A DNA stretch of 9,726 nt from Candidatus Peribacteria bacterium. Its GTDB lineage: Bacteria > Patescibacteria > JAEDAM01 > Absconditabacterales > Absconditicoccaceae. The stretch is taken from NCBI GenBank assembly GCA_031288635.1, contig JAITQZ010000108.1, forward strand, positions 1 through 9,726. Reading direction: 5' to 3'. The translations under genes were made by a program, and so were the position numbers. The notes beneath the pieces were generated by a model. That model had not been told where the DNA came from and searched no databases. It saw nothing but the letters and a program-made list of their open reading frames with translations. Of this stretch, positions 8,812 to 9,726 are shown one piece after another (position 1 is the first letter of the stretch; every line of letters starts with the position of its first letter).

Positions 8812-8842
8812 ATATCTATGGGTTAACTAATAAAGATATCTA

Positions 8843-8871
8843 AGTATATTCTGAAACCCAATTTTTTGCAA
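8843..8871 (-). promoter_or_regulatory. sigma70-type promoter of the giant gene
   Basis: On the minus strand TTGCAA (8866-8871) and TATACT (8843-8848) are separated by 17 bases and read toward the giant gene. Transcription would begin near 8836, about 25 bases before the ATG. No Shine-Dalgarno sequence lies between (CCATAGATAT precedes the ATG). An imperfect dyad, AAATCCC at 8886-8892 with GGGTGATTT at 8899-8907, sits just upstream of the -35 box. Confidence 0.5.
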
Positions 8872-8912
8872 ATTTCCTCACCATAAAATCCCAAAATAGG
8901 GTGATTTGCCAC

Positions 8913-8948
8913 TTGTATTATTATGAAAAGTATGTATAATAGCATACT
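8913..8948 (+). promoter_or_regulatory. second plus-strand promoter with inverted repeat around the -10
   Basis: TATAAT at 8935-8940 is preceded by TTGTAT (8913-8918) with a 16-base gap. The -10 is framed by a perfect 6-bp inverted repeat, AGTATG (8929-8934) and CATACT (8943-8948), with an 8-base spacer. That is a typical place for a repressor to block RNA polymerase. The 10-mer TGTATAATAG seen here recurs at the main promoter about 76 bases on. No gene starts between the two promoters, so this may be an alternative start for the same transcript. Confidence 0.35.
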
Positions 8949-8987
8949 CAATGGTCTGTGAATAAAAGTAAAAAAAACCACAAAAGC

Positions 8988-9016
8988 TTGACTTTAATGA
9001 TATAAATGTGTATAAT
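8988..9016 (+). promoter_or_regulatory. sigma70-type promoter of the small plus-strand gene
   Basis: TTGACT (8988-8993) and a perfect TATAAT (9011-9016) are separated by exactly 17 bases, the best promoter in the window. Transcription would start near 9023, about 25 bases before the ATG at 9048. This location supports 9048 as the true start and argues against a start at 9285, which would leave a leader of some 260 bases. Confidence 0.75.
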
Positions 9017-9047
9017 AGAACTGTTTTAGATTTGTAATAGTATTCAA

Positions 9048-9632
9048 ATGGCTCTAAATGTGGCAGGACAATCGGCATGAAATATAGTTAATACCTGAAT
9101 AGGGACGGTTTTTTATGGTGCGGAGACGGTGGTGAATACAGGAGGAATGTGATTTAATATGCTATGGGAGACAAAAAGTGCATTACTTCACGTACTGAAT
9201 AAACCCTGACATCTTTTTTCCAAAGCTCGGTGGAAATCTACGGGAGATGAATATAAAGCCATTCTAACACAATATAAAAAGAAAATGAGTAAAGATACTG
9301 CTACCTATGTTGCACCATATAAAGGAGATCGACCAGAAGCTAGTTTTTGGACTAAATTAGCTGCAGGTGCAGTCCATGCACCCATAGGAGCGGTTTGGAA
9401 TACTGGAAAAACAATTTTAGATACTACCTGGAGAAGCGTTGCAACGTTACCAGTACGAACTACAAATATTTTTAGAAAAAAAGAAAACAGAATCAGTCTA
9501 TGGAAAGACCGAACAAAGAATATGAAAAAACGATGGGGAAAAGAAGGATATATTGGAGGATTTAAGCAGCTTAGAGCAACTCCATCGACACCAGCGCCAG
9601 CACCAACGGAGAACATAAAAAAAAGTGTGTAA
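9048..9632 (+). CDS. 194-residue basic repeat protein, function unknown
   Basis: I do not recognise a family. The frame opens at ATG 9048, right after an upstream in-frame TAG (9027-9029) and downstream of a strong promoter. It reads through four TGA codons (9078, 9096, 9150, 9207) as glycine and ends at TAA. Under the standard code only the part from ATG 9285 (115 residues) survives. The N-terminal half is glycine-rich and mildly hydrophobic, with two adjacent 15-residue units (VNTGIGTVFYGAETV, VNTGGMGFNMLWETK); a third copy lies at residues 117-131 (WNTGKTILDTTWRSV). Residues 140-175 are rich in Lys and Arg (IFRKKENR, WKDRTKNMKKRW). The tail is Pro/Ala/Thr-rich (TPSTPAPAPTEN). There is no signal peptide or clear membrane helix and no Shine-Dalgarno sequence. 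It is divergent from the giant gene, so a functional link is possible but unproven. Confidence 0.75.
9087..9176 (+). repeat. two tandem 15-codon NTG repeats
   Basis: Codons 14-28 and 29-43 of the small protein encode two head-to-tail units that share V-N-T-G and end around A/W-E-T. A third unit (W-N-T-G, bases 9396-9440) lies farther on. In unit 1 the glycine of NTG is written TGA; in units 2 and 3 it is GGA. The pattern therefore marks TGA as equivalent to a glycine codon. Confidence 0.6.
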
Positions 9633-9637
9633 ATAGA

Positions 9638-9668
9638 AAAGGGATTAGATAGAAATAACTAACCCTTT
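9638..9668 (+). terminator. possible terminator after the small gene
   Basis: AAAGGG-A-TTAG (9638-9648) pairs with CTAA-CCCTTT (9659-9668), leaving one bulged A and a ten-base loop. It begins six bases after the stop codon. The following ATCTCTTATA has only a poor T run, so termination may be partial. Confidence 0.4.
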
Positions 9669-9689
9669 ATCTCTTATACCTATAACCAC

Positions 9690-9726
9690 ATGACAACACC
9701 TAAAAAAAATTATGGCTCTATGACCA
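9690..9726 (+). CDS. possible start of a further gene, cut by the window end
   Basis: ATG 9690 opens a frame (MTTPKKNYGSMT) that stays open to the end of the window, after an in-frame TAA at 9660-9662. It follows the small basic-protein gene by 57 bases on the same strand. TATACC and TATAAC just upstream could serve as a -10, but I see no Shine-Dalgarno sequence and only 12 codons are visible. The product is unknown. Confidence 0.35.
   Translation, partial: MTTPKKNYGSMT

Noticed and set aside
8878..9078. A 66-codon minus-strand ORF in the divergent promoter region
   Set aside because: Its residues are low-complexity Phe/Tyr/Ser-rich, it overlaps the promoter and start of the small plus-strand gene, and it covers the inverted repeat. 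It is an A/T-rich by-product.
9285..9632. The small gene starting at ATG 9285
   Set aside because: The frame continues upstream through TGA codons to ATG 9048, preserves a protein repeat across them, and starts just after a strong promoter.

Overview
The window fits a bacterium that reads TGA as glycine (translation table 25), as in Absconditabacteria (SR1) and Gracilibacteria of the Candidate Phyla Radiation. Under the standard code the middle of the window breaks into a row of ORFs, all in one minus-strand frame and all ending at TGA. With TGA as sense they join into one reading frame of 2132 codons. A plus-strand gene at the right edge gains 79 N-terminal residues the same way. An internal protein repeat in that gene supports glycine over tryptophan. 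The DNA is A/T-rich and I saw no tRNA, rRNA, transposase or CRISPR array. The assignment to a lineage is inferred from the code, not from a marker gene.

Layout, left to right. Bases 1-326 hold no protein gene. Bases 151-313 can fold into a compact multi-helix plus-strand RNA ending in an intrinsic terminator; I could not assign it to a family. Bases 327-1750 (minus) hold an AbiE-type toxin-antitoxin pair: antitoxin AbiEi, then the nucleotidyltransferase toxin AbiEii, with overlapping ends. Bases 1816-2412 (minus) encode a charged helical stretch and a small leucine-rich-repeat domain. This region lies in the same frame as the giant gene and is separated from it only by one TAG codon at 2413-2415. 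Bases 2413-8811 (minus) are the giant gene. Its order is: N-terminal helical region, three Ig-like repeats, a proline run, a helical region with a glycine-rich hydrophobic segment, an SpaA/Cna-B-like domain, an HExxH metallopeptidase-like domain and an SH3-like C-terminal segment.

The 236-base gap at 8812-9047 is a divergent promoter region with well-formed sigma70-type elements for both sides and an inverted repeat around a further -10 box. On the plus strand 9048-9632 encodes a 194-residue basic protein with a repeated NTG-centred motif. A possible terminator follows, and then the first 12 codons of what may be another gene that runs off the window.

How the parts may work together: the giant and small proteins are divergently transcribed and may share control, but no common function can be read from the sequence. 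The giant protein mixes adhesion-type folds, a possible membrane-active segment and a protease, which would suit contact with another cell; that is inference. The AbiE pair looks like a separate defence or addiction cassette, possibly acquired from a standard-code donor.
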